DNA of 64,000 nt from an uncultured Eubacteriales bacterium (GCA_900314555.1 OMVQ01000003.1:1-64000); one strand, 5' to 3'. Counted from the stretch's first letter, positions 51,061 to 62,540 are shown. The notes: generated from the sequence alone by a model not told the origin. Translations and numbers: made by a program.

Positions 51061-53187
51061 TTAGATATGAAGAACTCTTGCATTAATTTCCTTAGTCTTA
51101 CCGACATTCCAGAAATTTTCACCAAGATATCCACATGTACGTCTTGTAACATTCATCTTAGAATGGTCTTTGTTGTGACATTGTGGACATTCCCATTCTA
51201 AATCATCATTAATTATAATTTCGCCATCAAAACCGCATACGTGACAGTAGTCAGATTTGGTATTAAATTCAGCATATTGTATATTATCGTAGATAAATTT
51301 AACGATTTCTTCTAATGCCTGTAAGTTGTTACGCATATTTGGTATCTCAACGTAAGAAATAGCACCACCAGAAGAAATCTTCTGGAACTGGCTTTCAAAT
51401 TTGAATTTAGAAAATGCATCGATTTTCTCGCGGACATCAACGTGATAAGAGTTAGTGTAGTAACCTTTATCAGTAACATCTGGAATATCACCGTATTTCT
51501 GTTTATCAATTCTTGCAAATCTATAGCAGAGACTTTCAGCAGGAGTTCCATATAGACCAAAGCCGATACCTGTATTTTCTTTCCAGGTGTCTGTAGCTGC
51601 ACGAAGTCTGTTCATTACTTTAAGTGCGAATTCAAGCCCTTTTGGATCAGTATGTGACACACCTGTCATTAACTTAGTTACTTCGTATAAACCGATGTAG
51701 CCAAGAGAAATAGTAGAATATCCGTCATGTAATAATTTATCAATAGGTTCGTCTTTATCAAGTCTTGCAATAGCACCATACTGCCAGTGAATTGGGCTTA
51801 CATTAGATAAAGTACCCTCTAATGCATGGTGTCTGCACATTAATGCTTCAAAACAAAGAGATAATCTCTCTTCCATTAATTGCCAGAATACTTCCTCGTC
51901 ACCATTTGCAATTATACCTATCTGAGGAAGATTAAGACTTACAACACCCTGATTAAATCTTCCCTCCCATTTATAGTTGCCATTTTCATCTTTCCATGGA
52001 CTTAAGAAGCTTCGGCACCCCATACAGCTAAATACATTGCCTTCATAATTTTCACGCATTTTCTTAGCTGAAATGTAGTCAGGATAAAGTCGTTTAGAAG
52101 AACATTTTACAGCTAATTTGGTAATGTAATCATATTTACCGCCTTTAAGACAGTTATGCTCGTCTAATACATATATTAATTTAGGAAATGCAGGAGTAAC
52201 ATATACGCCTTTTTCATTTTTAATTCCCTCAAGGCGCTGTTTTAAAATCTCTTCTATAATCATTGCATTTTCTTCGATATATTCATCATCTTTATCAAGG
52301 TTAAGGAACAGAGTAACGAATGGTGACTGGCCGTTAGTAGTCATCAATGTGTTAATCTGGTACTGTATAGTCTGCACACCTGAACGTAATTCATCATATA
52401 ATCTGTCGTTAATGAACTGCTCCATAAGTTCAGGAGATATCTTACCGGCATATTTAGATTCGTAATGTTTCTTATATTTTTCACGACTTTTGCGTAAATA
52501 TTTACCTAAATGTCTTATATCAACAGATTGTCCGCCATACTGGCTTGAAGCAACAGCAGAGATAATCTGTGTCATAACAGTACAAGCAACCTGAAAGCTC
52601 TTTGGACTCTCGATTAATTTAGCATTCATAACTGTACCATTATCAAGCATATCTCCTATATTAATAAGGCAGCAGTTAAAGATTGACTGAAGAAAATAAT
52701 CAGCATCATGGAAATGTAATACACCATCTTCGTGAGCTTTTACAATCTTCTCAGGAAGAAGTACACGTTTAGTTAAGTCTTTAGATACTTCACCGGCAAT
52801 CAAATCTCTCTGTGTAGAGGCAATAATTGCATTTTTGTTGGAATTTTCTTCCATAACATCTTTATTACTATTCTTAATAAGGCTTAGAATTGATTCATCG
52901 GTTGTATTAGCCTTACGAACCATTTCTCTTGTATAACGGTAAATAATATATGTTTTAGCAAGAACGAATTTCTTCTCCTGCATAAGTTTCTGTTCAATGA
53001 TATCCTGGATATCTTCGACCTGCATCTCTGCTAAACCACGATTTTCAATAGAAGCAACTATGTTATAAATTTTGTCTTCTGAAATCTGCTCATATGGTTC
53101 AACTTCGTCATTTGCTTTCTGAATGGCAATAACAATTTTGTTGCGGTCATAATCGACATGTCTGCCGTCTCGCTTAATTACCTTCAT
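51061..53187 (-). CDS. nrdD: Anaerobic ribonucleoside-triphosphate reductase (class III)
   Basis: Reduces NTPs to dNTPs without oxygen, 708 residues. It has an N-terminal ATP-cone (about 1-90: MKVIKRDGRHVDYDRNKI), the catalytic barrel, a zinc site of four Cys near the end (CHVCGFDG and CPQC), and the glycyl-radical loop RRTCGYLGENFW with the radical Gly at about 686. GGAGGAAC lies seven bases before the ATG. It heads a minus-strand group with nrdG and dut. All expected motifs are present. Confidence 0.95.
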   Translation of the reverse strand: MKVIKRDGRHVDYDRNKIVIAIQKANDEVEPYEQISEDKIYNIVASIENRGLAEMQVEDIQDIIEQKLMQEKKFVLAKTYIIYRYTREMVRKANTTDESILSLIKNSNKDVMEENSNKNAIIASTQRDLIAGEVSKDLTKRVLLPEKIVKAHEDGVLHFHDADYFLQSIFNCCLINIGDMLDNGTVMNAKLIESPKSFQVACTVMTQIISAVASSQYGGQSVDIRHLGKYLRKSREKYKKHYESKYAGKISPELMEQFINDRLYDELRSGVQTIQYQINTLMTTNGQSPFVTLFLNLDKDDEYIEENAMIIEEILKQRLEGIKNEKGVYVTPAFPKLIYVLDEHNCLKGGKYDYITKLAVKCSSKRLYPDYISAKKMRENYEGNVFSCMGCRSFLSPWKDENGNYKWEGRFNQGVVSLNLPQIGIIANGDEEVFWQLMEERLSLCFEALMCRHHALEGTLSNVSPIHWQYGAIARLDKDEPIDKLLHDGYSTISLGYIGLYEVTKLMTGVSHTDPKGLEFALKVMNRLRAATDTWKENTGIGFGLYGTPAESLCYRFARIDKQKYGDIPDVTDKGYYTNSYHVDVREKIDAFSKFKFESQFQKISSGGAISYVEIPNMRNNLQALEEIVKFIYDNIQYAEFNTKSDYCHVCGFDGEIIINDDLEWECPQCHNKDHSKMNVTRRTCGYLGENFWNVGKTKEINARVLHI

Positions 53188-53632
53188 TTTTTCTGTTCCT
53201 CCTTGAAATATGTCTGTAAATTTTTCTTTTCATTTTACAATACAGTATAAAATATATGTTTTATATAGTTATATTTTCGGAATTATTAATAAATATATAC
53301 GAAAATATAATGTGGTAATTATTAAAAAATATTGTATTTTCGCCCGATGCGACGAAACGTATTAATTATAGCATTAGTAAAATAATTTGTCTATAACAAA
53401 ACACTAAATATTGATTAACATAAAAATGCAGATACAAGATATTGTATATAAAATGTAAACCAGAAGAATAACGTAATATCGGGGAAAATGCGTATAAGTG
53501 CAATAAGTGGTATGGTTAAAAAGATAAAAACTGGCTATTTAAAAAAAGACATTTTATGATATTCTTTAAAAAATAAATAATACATATAACTAAGTTACGG
53601 AATAACTAAGTTAAGGATTGGAGAGAAAATAT
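53188..53632. other. Divergent control region between nrdD and the ECF gene
   Basis: About 445 bases without a gene. TATATTTTCG (53270-53279) and CGAAAATATA (53300-53309) form a perfect 10-bp inverted repeat, and a third ATTTTCG lies at about 53335-53341. Such a pair could bind a regulator of nrdD. It does not match the NrdR box well, so I name none. No riboswitch was recognised upstream of the ECF gene. Confidence 0.4.
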
Positions 53633-54187
53633 ATGGAAAACATTGCTAAAAAAGAAAAAAGTGTTTCAACAACATCTGAGAAGATAAGAGAACTGGCTAT
53701 TGATGCGGTATTTATCGCACTTACTTATGTATTTACTGCATTTATTAACATTAAGCTTCCTATAGCAGCTAATGGCGGACTTATCCACCTTGGAAATATT
53801 CCGCTCTTTATAGCAGCTATTGTATTTGGCTGGAAAACAGGTATGATTGCAGGTGGAATTGGTATGGGACTTTTTGATATGATATCAGGTTTCTGGGCTA
53901 CATGGGCTCCATTTACACTTGTTATCGTTGGTTTAATGGGATTTGCAGTTGGTAAGATTACAGAGAAACGTAATTCGTATGTTGTAAACCTTATTGCAAT
54001 TATCGTGGCAGCAGTTATCAAGGTTGTTGGATATTACATTGCAGAAGGCGTTATCTATGGAAACTGGGTTGCACCTGTAAGCTCAATTCCTGGAAACCTT
54101 GTCCAGATAGGTGTGGCAGCAATTATTGTACTTCCTATATCTGTAAGACTTAAAAAAGCAGCAGCCAAAATATTTGCTACAAAATAG
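53633..54187 (+). CDS. ECF transporter substrate-binding (S) component
   Basis: Membrane S component of an energy-coupling-factor vitamin transporter, 184 residues with five or six helices. Features: IDAVFIALTYVFTAFINIKLP near the start, the GGLIHLGNIPLFIAAIVFGWKTGMIAGGIGMGLFD region and the lower-loop DMISGF text common to the riboflavin-like/DUF1393 S-component group. Start ATG 53633 behind GGAGAG. The EcfA/EcfT module is not here, as usual for group II ECF systems. The vitamin carried cannot be read from sequence; the adjacent PLP enzyme makes a B6-type vitamer a weak guess. Confidence 0.82.
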   Translation: MENIAKKEKSVSTTSEKIRELAIDAVFIALTYVFTAFINIKLPIAANGGLIHLGNIPLFIAAIVFGWKTGMIAGGIGMGLFDMISGFWATWAPFTLVIVGLMGFAVGKITEKRNSYVVNLIAIIVAAVIKVVGYYIAEGVIYGNWVAPVSSIPGNLVQIGVAAIIVLPISVRLKKAAAKIFATK

Positions 54188-54312
54188 GAAAAATAATAAG
54201 CTGACAAAACATAGATTATGATAACAGCGAAAATGATAGTGGAAAATATTATCTAGCAGTGCTTCAGCACTAATAAAAATAACGAGCGACAGGCTTAGAA
54301 AAGAGGAATTCT

Positions 54313-55389
54313 ATGTATAAGATTATGACTCCCGGACCAACACAGGTTGCCGAGAATGTAAGAATGGCAAGAATGAAAGAATGTACCAACCCTGATTTGG
54401 ATACATCATTTTGTGAATTTTATAAAGAAACATGTGAACTTATAAGTGAACTTCTTGGAACTAAGAATGAAACATTAATTCTCGGTGGAGAGGGAATCTT
54501 AGGCTTAGAAGCAGCGTGTGCAAGCCTTACAGAACCGGGCGATAAAGTATTAGTTATCGACAATGGTCTGTATGGAAATGGTTTTAAAGATTTTGTTACA
54601 ATGTATGGCGGAGTACCTACAATGTACACAGTTGATTATAAAAACACAATTAATATAGAAGATTTAGAAAAATTCTTAGAGAAAAATCATGATTTTAAAT
54701 ATGCTACAGTAGTGCATTGTGATACACCAAGTGGTATGTTAAATGACATTTCAAGAATTTGCCCTCTATTAAAGAAATACGGAATAATGACAGTAGTAGA
54801 TTCGGTATCGGCAATGTTTGGCGAATATGTAAATGTTGATGAATTCCAGATTGATTTACTGTGTGGCGGCTCCCAGAAAGCAGTATCAGCACCTCCGGGA
54901 CTTACATTTGTGGTAATAAGTGATGATGCTAAAAAGGCAATGCATAACAGAAAGACACCGATTGCCGCATTTTATGCTAATCTTACAATATTTGACGGAT
55001 ATTATGAAAAGAAATGGTTCCCTTATACAATGCCAATAAGTGATATATATGGACTAAGAGTGGCATTTGATAATATCAAGAATGATAAAGATATTTTAAA
55101 GAGACACGCACAGGTAGCTGATAAGGTAAGAACAACTCTTAAGGAAGCAGGCTTTACATTCTATCAGAATTCAGGATTTTCTAATACAGTAACAGTATTT
55201 AATGTGCCGGAGGGAATGACAGCAGATTATATATTAGAAGAAATGAAGAAAAGATATGGTATTATGCTTGCCGGTTCGTTTGGCGAATTCGAGGGAAAAG
55301 TAATAAGAATCGGACATATGGGTGAAAATGCTTATATGGATAAAGCCGATGAAGTTCTTAAGGGAATTATGGAGATTTGTGGAAAGTAG
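54313..55389 (+). CDS. Class V PLP-dependent aminotransferase
   Basis: Aminotransferase of the serine/alanine-glyoxylate group, 358 residues. It begins MTPGPTQV; Asp163 (VVDSVSAMFGEY) contacts the PLP ring and Lys189 (CGGSQKAVSAPPG) is the Schiff-base lysine. The substrate could be alanine or serine with glyoxylate, or a phosphonate-related amine. AAGAGG lies seven bases before the ATG. It stands in one direction with the ECF S component, 125 bases apart, and is closed by a clear terminator. Confidence 0.87.
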   Translation: MYKIMTPGPTQVAENVRMARMKECTNPDLDTSFCEFYKETCELISELLGTKNETLILGGEGILGLEAACASLTEPGDKVLVIDNGLYGNGFKDFVTMYGGVPTMYTVDYKNTINIEDLEKFLEKNHDFKYATVVHCDTPSGMLNDISRICPLLKKYGIMTVVDSVSAMFGEYVNVDEFQIDLLCGGSQKAVSAPPGLTFVVISDDAKKAMHNRKTPIAAFYANLTIFDGYYEKKWFPYTMPISDIYGLRVAFDNIKNDKDILKRHAQVADKVRTTLKEAGFTFYQNSGFSNTVTVFNVPEGMTADYILEEMKKRYGIMLAGSFGEFEGKVIRIGHMGENAYMDKADEVLKGIMEICGK

Positions 55390-55407
55390 TAAGTAAATAG
55401 ATGATTT

Positions 55408-55445
55408 AAGCCGAGTTATTCAGTTGGTGAGTAACTTGGCTTTTT
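55408..55445 (+). terminator. Rho-independent terminator after the aminotransferase
   Basis: AAGCCGAGTTA (55408-55418) pairs with TAACTTGGCTT (55432-55442), one G-U pair, followed by TTTTT within a few bases. Confidence 0.85.
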
Positions 55446-55646
55446 GTATCTCAAAAGGCTAAATAATATAAAACGCAAAAAAGAGGCTTGTAAATATTTT
55501 ATAAATGATATTAGTATAATGAAAAAAGAAAATTCTTGATATTTATAAATAAAAATGCTAGAGTCTATTGTGAAAATTCTGGAATTGCAGGAAGAGAAAT
55601 ATTATACAGATTAATATATAGAAAATGAAGAATAGGAGGCTGCATA

Positions 55647-55782
55647 ATGAAAAACAATATTATTTATCATGGAAGTAATGTAGAAGTACCTAATCCAAAG
55701 ATTCTTGCCTACTCATCAGATTGTATTCTGTACAGAAGAGGCATTACAGACATTGCATTTTGAAGGGAGTGTAACATTATGA
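55647..55782 (+). pseudogene. DUF3990 (ART-toxin-like) gene reduced to its ends
   Basis: The frame begins with a good ribosome site (AGGAGG) and ATG 55647 and reads MKNNIIYHGSNVEVPNPKIL, the N-terminus typical of DUF3990 proteins, members of the ADP-ribosyltransferase fold. After about 22 codons the frame shifts by +1. The sequence then reads QIVFCTEEALQTLHFEGSVTL, the typical C-terminus, and stops at TGA 55780-55782. That stop overlaps the ATG of the next gene as ATGA. An internal deletion therefore removed the catalytic middle. In the first frame the product stops after only 38 codons. Confidence 0.75.
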
Positions 55783-56249
55783 CAAATATATATTTCCCTG
55801 ATGAAAAAATAAAGATAAATGATTTATATTTTATATGTTATATGATTGAGCGTGTTGCACGTAGAATTCATCAGAAAAATAAATATGTAGTGAATACTAT
55901 TGGTAAGGAAGCATTAGAGCATCTGATTAGTGTGGCTAATGTTCTTCATTGCGAAAACCCTTTACAGATAGAGGATGACTGGATAGAGGAATATCATTTG
56001 GTGGAGGGTGACTTTGATATTACAGCGGTTGATAAAGAATTAGCAGAGAGAATACCGACAGCCTTGGAAATGGGTAAAGTATATCAAAGACTCATCTCTG
56101 ATACAGCAATTCCTGGTGAGGATTACGTTGACGGAATTATCAGAGTATATAATAATGAAATTTGCGATACCATTGATAATTACAATTGTAGTGCATTTTA
56201 CGAACCATCATATGTAATTGCAAGAGCTTACCAAAATGGTGGATTTTAA
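55779..56249 (+). CDS. Partner gene of a DUF3990-type locus (hypothetical)
   Basis: Unrecognised soluble protein of 156 residues, mostly helical, with the segment LYFICYMIERVARRIHQKNKYVVNTIG near the start and acidic residues throughout. Its ATG lay inside the stop of the ancestral DUF3990 gene, so it was made together with the ART-like protein. In relatives I recall similar proteins following DUF3791-DUF3990 gene pairs, which would make it a toxin partner or antitoxin. It is intact although the presumed toxin is dead. GGGAG lies upstream of the ATG. Confidence 0.6.
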   Translation: MTNIYFPDEKIKINDLYFICYMIERVARRIHQKNKYVVNTIGKEALEHLISVANVLHCENPLQIEDDWIEEYHLVEGDFDITAVDKELAERIPTALEMGKVYQRLISDTAIPGEDYVDGIIRVYNNEICDTIDNYNCSAFYEPSYVIARAYQNGGF

Positions 56250-56274
56250 TATTAGAGAAAGAAGGCAAAGAAAT

Positions 56275-57255
56275 ATGGCTTGGAATGATTTAGTGGAGTT
56301 ACTAAAGGGGCATAAGACTTATTTACAGACACATAATTTCCCGGATCCTGATGCGATAGCGAGTGCATTTGGTATGCAGCAGTTCCTAAAGAAACATGGT
56401 GTTGAGACAACATTATGCTATTGTGGGGCAATTGACAAGATATCGACAAAGAAGATGCTTACGGAATTCGGAATTGATATTAAGGAATACAGTCAGATTA
56501 CTGATATGCAGGAAGAGGATTATATAGTAACAATTGACGGACAGAAATATAATTCGAATTTCACTGATTTACCGGGAGATGAAGTAGCCTGTATAGACCA
56601 TCATCCAACCTTTATAGAATGTACTTATAGATATAAAGATGTAAGAATAGTCGGTTCGTGTGCAACATTAGTAACCGAATATTATGTAGAAAGCGGAACG
56701 CCAATGGATAGAAATGTTGCATCAGCATTAATGTATGGACTTAGAATGGATACAGCTTCACTTACAAGAGGTGTAACAGAATTAGATATAGAAATGTTTG
56801 GATACTTATATAAATATGCTGATAATGACAAGATAACCAAATTCTACATTAATAATATGGAAATGTCTGATTTAAAAGCATATGGTGCTGCAATTGAGAA
56901 CATAAACGTTATTAACGGAATTGGCTTTGCTCATATTCCATTTGATTGTAATGATGGACTTATAGCTATGATTTCAGATTTTATCTTATCTTTAAATGAG
57001 GTGAGCGTCTGTATAGTATATGCTGACAGGAATGGCGGATATAAGTTATCAGTACGAAGCGTTGATGAAAATGTACATTCGGGCAAGCTTACAGCAGAAG
57101 CATTGAAAGGAATCGGTGACGGAGGAGGACATTCATTTATGGCAGGTGGAGTTATCTATAGTGACATAGATGAACATATAAAAGATAATATAGAAGCAGA
57201 AGTTCAAAAGAGATTTTTAAATGCAGTAAATAAAGGCTGCGAAAATGTAAGATAA
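56275..57255 (+). CDS. DHH/DHHA1 phosphoesterase (NrnA-like)
   Basis: Nano-RNase/pAp-phosphatase or cyclic-dinucleotide-breakdown family enzyme, 326 residues. DHH-domain motifs: HNFPDPDAIASA near 22-33, TIDGQ, and CIDHHPTF near 104-111. The C-terminal DHHA1 domain has GIGDGGGHSFMAGG near 279-292. I start at ATG 56275, with AGAAGG nine bases upstream; the frame extends further up over the previous gene's end. It is of normal length for NrnA. Substrate could be short RNA, pAp or pApA; sequence does not separate these. Confidence 0.85.
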   Translation: MAWNDLVELLKGHKTYLQTHNFPDPDAIASAFGMQQFLKKHGVETTLCYCGAIDKISTKKMLTEFGIDIKEYSQITDMQEEDYIVTIDGQKYNSNFTDLPGDEVACIDHHPTFIECTYRYKDVRIVGSCATLVTEYYVESGTPMDRNVASALMYGLRMDTASLTRGVTELDIEMFGYLYKYADNDKITKFYINNMEMSDLKAYGAAIENINVINGIGFAHIPFDCNDGLIAMISDFILSLNEVSVCIVYADRNGGYKLSVRSVDENVHSGKLTAEALKGIGDGGGHSFMAGGVIYSDIDEHIKDNIEAEVQKRFLNAVNKGCENVR

Positions 57256-57304
57256 ACGAAAAATAATAAAAAATAATAAATATAAAATTTTTTTAAAATT
57301 GGTG

Positions 57305-57333
57305 TTGACAAATGAAAACTCAAGTGCTATCTT
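57305..57333 (+). promoter_or_regulatory. Heat-shock operon promoter
   Basis: Consensus TTGACA (57305-57310), 17-base spacer, TATCTT (57328-57333), just upstream of the CIRCE operator and directed at hrcA. Confidence 0.8.
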
Positions 57334-57348
57334 ATGGATATGAAGTAA

Positions 57349-57375
57349 TTAGCACTCTAATCGAGTGAGTGCTAA
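57349..57375 (+). promoter_or_regulatory. CIRCE operator
   Basis: TTAGCACTC (57349-57357), nine bases, GAGTGCTAA (57367-57375): an exact match to the CIRCE consensus bound by HrcA. It lies right after the promoter, so HrcA represses its own operon and releases it on heat stress. Confidence 0.97.
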
Positions 57376-57423
57376 TAACAAACATCATAACACATGAAAT
57401 GCATCATGAAAGGAACGGTGTAC

Positions 57424-58482
57424 ATGGAACTTGATGAAAGAAAACTCAAGATACTTAATGCAGTTATCAAAAGTTATCTTAATACCGGAGAGCCGGTTGG
57501 TTCAAGAACAATATCTAAAGAGACAGATTTGAATCTGAGTTCAGCAACCATTAGAAATGAAATGGCAGACTTAGAGGAGATGGGTTACATTGTTCAGCCA
57601 CATACATCTTCGGGAAGAATTCCAACCGATGCAGGCTATCGACTATATGTTGATAAACTTATGGAAGATAAGGCAAATGAATTAGACTTAAAAGAGAAAA
57701 ATCTCAATGATATGAAAGATTTTCTTAATGAAAAAGTCGAAAAGGTCGAGGAATTACTACAGAATACAGCAAAGCTTTTAGCTACGAATACTAATTATGC
57801 GACGATGATTACGACACCGGTTGCAAGAAATTCCAGAAAGCTAAAGTTTGTACAGTTATCTTTAATTGAAGAAGATAAATTGTTATGTGTAGTGGTAACT
57901 GAAGGCAACATAATTAAGAATAGAATTATCACTCTCAAGGAAAGCTTAGATAGTGAGACGATATTAAAACTTAATATTTTGTTTAACAGTAGTCTTAACG
58001 GATTGGCACTTGAAGAGATGAACATTGGTTTGATTTCTAAGATGACAGGAAGTGCACCGGAACATATGGAATTAGTAAGAGACATAATAGATGCAATTGG
58101 TTTAGCTCTTGCTAATGAAGATGATTTCAAGATATATACAAGTGGTGCAACGAACATTTTCAAATATCCTGAGCTTAGCGAAAGCAGTACAGCGAGTGAG
58201 ATAATAAGTACATTTGAAGAAAAACAACTGCTTACAAGTCTTATAGATAAAAATGATGAGACAGATGATAAGAAAGAAATTCAGGTATACATTGGAAATG
58301 AGACTCCGGTACAGACTATGAAAGATTGCAGTGTAGTAACCGCAACCTATGAAATAGAAGATGGAGTCAGAGGAACAATCGGTATTATCGGTCCGAAGAG
58401 AATGGATTACGAAAAAGTAGTTGAAACTCTTAAGACTGTTAAAACACAATTAGATGAGAAATTCAAAAAGCAAAATGAATAG
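57424..58482 (+). CDS. hrcA: Heat-inducible transcription repressor HrcA
   Basis: Repressor that binds CIRCE, 352 residues from ATG 57424 (AAAGGA upstream; an earlier in-frame ATG adds ten atypical residues). The N-terminal winged helix has LDERKLKILNAVIKSYLNTGEPVGSRT and LSSATIRNEMADLEEMGYI; the DNA-contact segment PHTSSGRIPTDAGYRLYVD follows, with the GAF-like and dimerisation parts behind it. First gene of hrcA-grpE-dnaK-dnaJ. Confidence 0.96.
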   Translation: MELDERKLKILNAVIKSYLNTGEPVGSRTISKETDLNLSSATIRNEMADLEEMGYIVQPHTSSGRIPTDAGYRLYVDKLMEDKANELDLKEKNLNDMKDFLNEKVEKVEELLQNTAKLLATNTNYATMITTPVARNSRKLKFVQLSLIEEDKLLCVVVTEGNIIKNRIITLKESLDSETILKLNILFNSSLNGLALEEMNIGLISKMTGSAPEHMELVRDIIDAIGLALANEDDFKIYTSGATNIFKYPELSESSTASEIISTFEEKQLLTSLIDKNDETDDKKEIQVYIGNETPVQTMKDCSVVTATYEIEDGVRGTIGIIGPKRMDYEKVVETLKTVKTQLDEKFKKQNE

Positions 58483-58501
58483 GAAAGGTGGTATATAATA
58501 A

Positions 58502-59158
58502 GTGGCAGATAATAAAATAGATAAAGATAATATAGATAAAACAGAGGAAGTGGTTGAAGAAACAGCAGAAGATGTAACAGAAGAAGTTACAGATGATGTG
58601 ACAAATGAAACTGAGAATCCTGGAGCAGAAGCTGTAGAAAATGAAACAGCAGATGAAGATAACAGCCAGGATTCAAAAGAGGGTGAAAAGAAAGGATTCT
58701 TCAAAAAAGATAAGAAGAAAGATAAAAAAGATGAATTAATTGAAGAACTTACTGATAAATACAAGAGAACATTTGCAGAGTTTGATAACTTCCGTAAACG
58801 TTCAGAAAAAGAAAAATCAGCTATGTATGAAGTCGGAGCAAAAGATGTGATTGAAAAGATTTTACCTGTAGTTGATAACTTTGAAAGAGGTTTCAAAGCA
58901 GTTTCAGAAGAAGAATTAGCAACACCTTTTGCAGAAGGAATGGATAAGATTTACAAACAGTTATTAAAGACTTTAGAAGACCTTGGTGTTAAAGAAATCG
59001 AAGCCGAGGGCAGTGAATTTGATCCTAATCTTCATAATGCGGTAATGCATGTAGAAGATGAAGAGTTAGGTGAGAATGTTGTAGCTGAAGTATTACAGAA
59101 AGGCTATATGTATAGAGATTCAGTAGTACGCCACAGTATGGTTAAGGTTGCAAACTAA
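58502..59158 (+). CDS. grpE: Nucleotide exchange factor GrpE
   Basis: DnaK co-chaperone of 218 residues. It has a long acidic N-terminal tail (Glu/Asp-rich to about 60), a Lys-rich stretch, the long dimer coiled coil (KYKRTFAEFDNFRKRSEKEK), and the C-terminal beta domain (VRHSMVKVAN end). GTG start at 58502 with GGTGG upstream at slightly long spacing. It sits 19 bases after hrcA. The acidic tail is longer than in many GrpE proteins. Confidence 0.95.
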   Translation: MADNKIDKDNIDKTEEVVEETAEDVTEEVTDDVTNETENPGAEAVENETADEDNSQDSKEGEKKGFFKKDKKKDKKDELIEELTDKYKRTFAEFDNFRKRSEKEKSAMYEVGAKDVIEKILPVVDNFERGFKAVSEEELATPFAEGMDKIYKQLLKTLEDLGVKEIEAEGSEFDPNLHNAVMHVEDEELGENVVAEVLQKGYMYRDSVVRHSMVKVAN

Positions 59159-59302
59159 ACAGACAATTGCAAAATATAATGGCTTAGAATTAATTTGATA
59201 ATAGCATAGCAGATACATTATCTGACAGGTATTTTGCAAATAATATATAGATTATTAAAGACATTAACACAATTTTAGAAAATCAGAAAATTCATTATTT
59301 AG

Positions 59303-61177
<1,875 letters not shown>

Positions 61178-61191
61178 TTAGAATAAGCAGG

Positions 61192-61220
61192 TCTGGCAGG
61201 GTATTTAATACCATGCCAGA
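61192..61220 (+). other. Hairpin between dnaK and dnaJ
   Basis: TCTGGCAGGGTATT and AATACCATGCCAGA arms (61192-61220) pair almost perfectly with a one-base bulge, followed by TTTCTTAGTTTC. It may partly terminate so that dnaK is made in excess of dnaJ. Confidence 0.65.
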
Positions 61221-61252
61221 TTTCTTAGTTTCGCTTTGGAATGGAGAGAATT

Positions 61253-62425
61253 ATGGCAGATAAAAGAGATTACTATGAAGTGCTTGGCGTTGACAAGAAT
61301 GCTGATGATGCAGCGATAAAGAAAGCGTATCGAGTACTTGCTAAGAAGTATCATCCGGATACTAATCCCGGTGATAAAGAAGCTGAAGCAAAGTTTAAAG
61401 AGGCAAGTGAGGCATATGCAGTTCTTAGTGACCACGAAAAGAGACAGAAGTATGACCAGTTTGGCCATGCAGCATTTGATGGCTCAGGTGGTGCAGGAGC
61501 AGGTGGCTTTGACTTCAATTTCGAAGATATGGGAGATATTTTCGGTGATATATTCGGAGGAATGTTTGGTGGCGGAAGAAGCCAGCGAAACAGCAATGGA
61601 CCACAGAAAGGTGCTAACTTAAGAACAAGTGTAAGAGTTACATTTGAAGAGGCAGCATTTGGATGTGAAAAAGAGATAGAACTCACATTGAAAGATGAAT
61701 GTACAACTTGCCATGGAACAGGAGCGAAAGCAGGAACAACACCTGTTACATGTACAAAATGTGGTGGTAAAGGTCAGATTGTATTTACCCAGCAGTCATT
61801 ATTCGGAATGGTGAGAAACGTACAGCCTTGTCCTGAATGTAAAGGAAAAGGTAAGATAATTAAAGAAAAATGTCCTGATTGTTACGGTACAGGATATAAG
61901 AGCAGCAGAAAGAAGATTCAGGTTTCTGTTCCTGCCGGTATTGATAATGGTCAGAGTATCAGAATCAGAGGAAAAGGTGAACCAGGAATTAATGGTGGTG
62001 AAAGAGGCGATTTATTAGTAGAAGTAGTTGTATCACGTCACCCTATATTTGAAAGACAGGATTACACAATTTATTCAACCTCTCCAATTACTTTTGCACA
62101 GGCTGCAATGGGTGGAGATGTAAGAATTAAGACAATTGATGGTGACGTCTTATTTAACATTAAACCGGGTACACAGACTAATACAAAGATTAGATTAAAA
62201 GGCAAAGGTATACCTACTCTTAGAAATAAACAGGTACGTGGTGACCATATTGTTACACTTATAGTTCAGGTACCTGAGAGAATGACAGCAGAACAGAAAG
62301 AAGCTCTTAAAGCATTTGATGATGCGATGGGCGGAAGTCTTAATGTTGGCAAGGAAGAAAAAGATAAGACCAAAGAAGAAAAGAAGAAAAAAGGTATATT
62401 TGATAAAATAAAAGATTCACTGTAA
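61253..62425 (+). CDS. dnaJ: Chaperone DnaJ (Hsp40)
   Basis: Class I J-protein of 390 residues. J domain (about 4-70) with the HPD motif in [11 protein letters not shown], a Gly/Phe region with [11 protein letters not shown], four zinc repeats ([32 protein letters not shown]), and a C-terminal substrate domain with a Lys/Glu-rich tail. Start ATG 61253 with GGAGAG six bases upstream; four codons upstream are open but contain that site. Last gene of the heat-shock operon. Confidence 0.97.
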   Translation: MADKRDYYEVLGVDKNADDAAIKKAYRVLAKKYHPDTNPGDKEAEAKFKEASEAYAVLSDHEKRQKYDQFGHAAFDGSGGAGAGGFDFNFEDMGDIFGDIFGGMFGGGRSQRNSNGPQKGANLRTSVRVTFEEAAFGCEKEIELTLKDECTTCHGTGAKAGTTPVTCTKCGGKGQIVFTQQSLFGMVRNVQPCPECKGKGKIIKEKCPDCYGTGYKSSRKKIQVSVPAGIDNGQSIRIRGKGEPGINGGERGDLLVEVVVSRHPIFERQDYTIYSTSPITFAQAAMGGDVRIKTIDGDVLFNIKPGTQTNTKIRLKGKGIPTLRNKQVRGDHIVTLIVQVPERMTAEQKEALKAFDDAMGGSLNVGKEEKDKTKEEKKKKGIFDKIKDSL

Positions 62426-62464
62426 GAGATATAACATAAGAAATATAATTATAATAACAATGAG

Positions 62465-62491
62465 AGTCCATATATGATGCATATATGGGCT
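62465..62491 (+). terminator. Terminator after dnaJ
   Basis: AGTCCATATATG (62465-62476) pairs with CATATATGGGCT (62480-62491), 12 bp with one G-U pair and a three-base loop, followed by TTCTTGTGTT. Confidence 0.7.
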
Positions 62492-62540
62492 TTCTTGTGT
62501 TAAAAATATGGTTGTTTGTTTCATGTGAAAGTGGATAATA

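Noticed and set aside
53400-53632. Possible riboswitch upstream of the ECF S-component gene
   Set aside because: No conserved core of THI, FMN, cobalamin or other known vitamin aptamers is visible and no terminator-antiterminator pair is seen.
54250-54312. Sequence before the aminotransferase as a fourth full leader element
   Set aside because: Only the ending GGCTTAGAAAAGAGG resembles the argC copy; the small AGTGC-TTCA-GCACT hairpin does not match H1 or H2.
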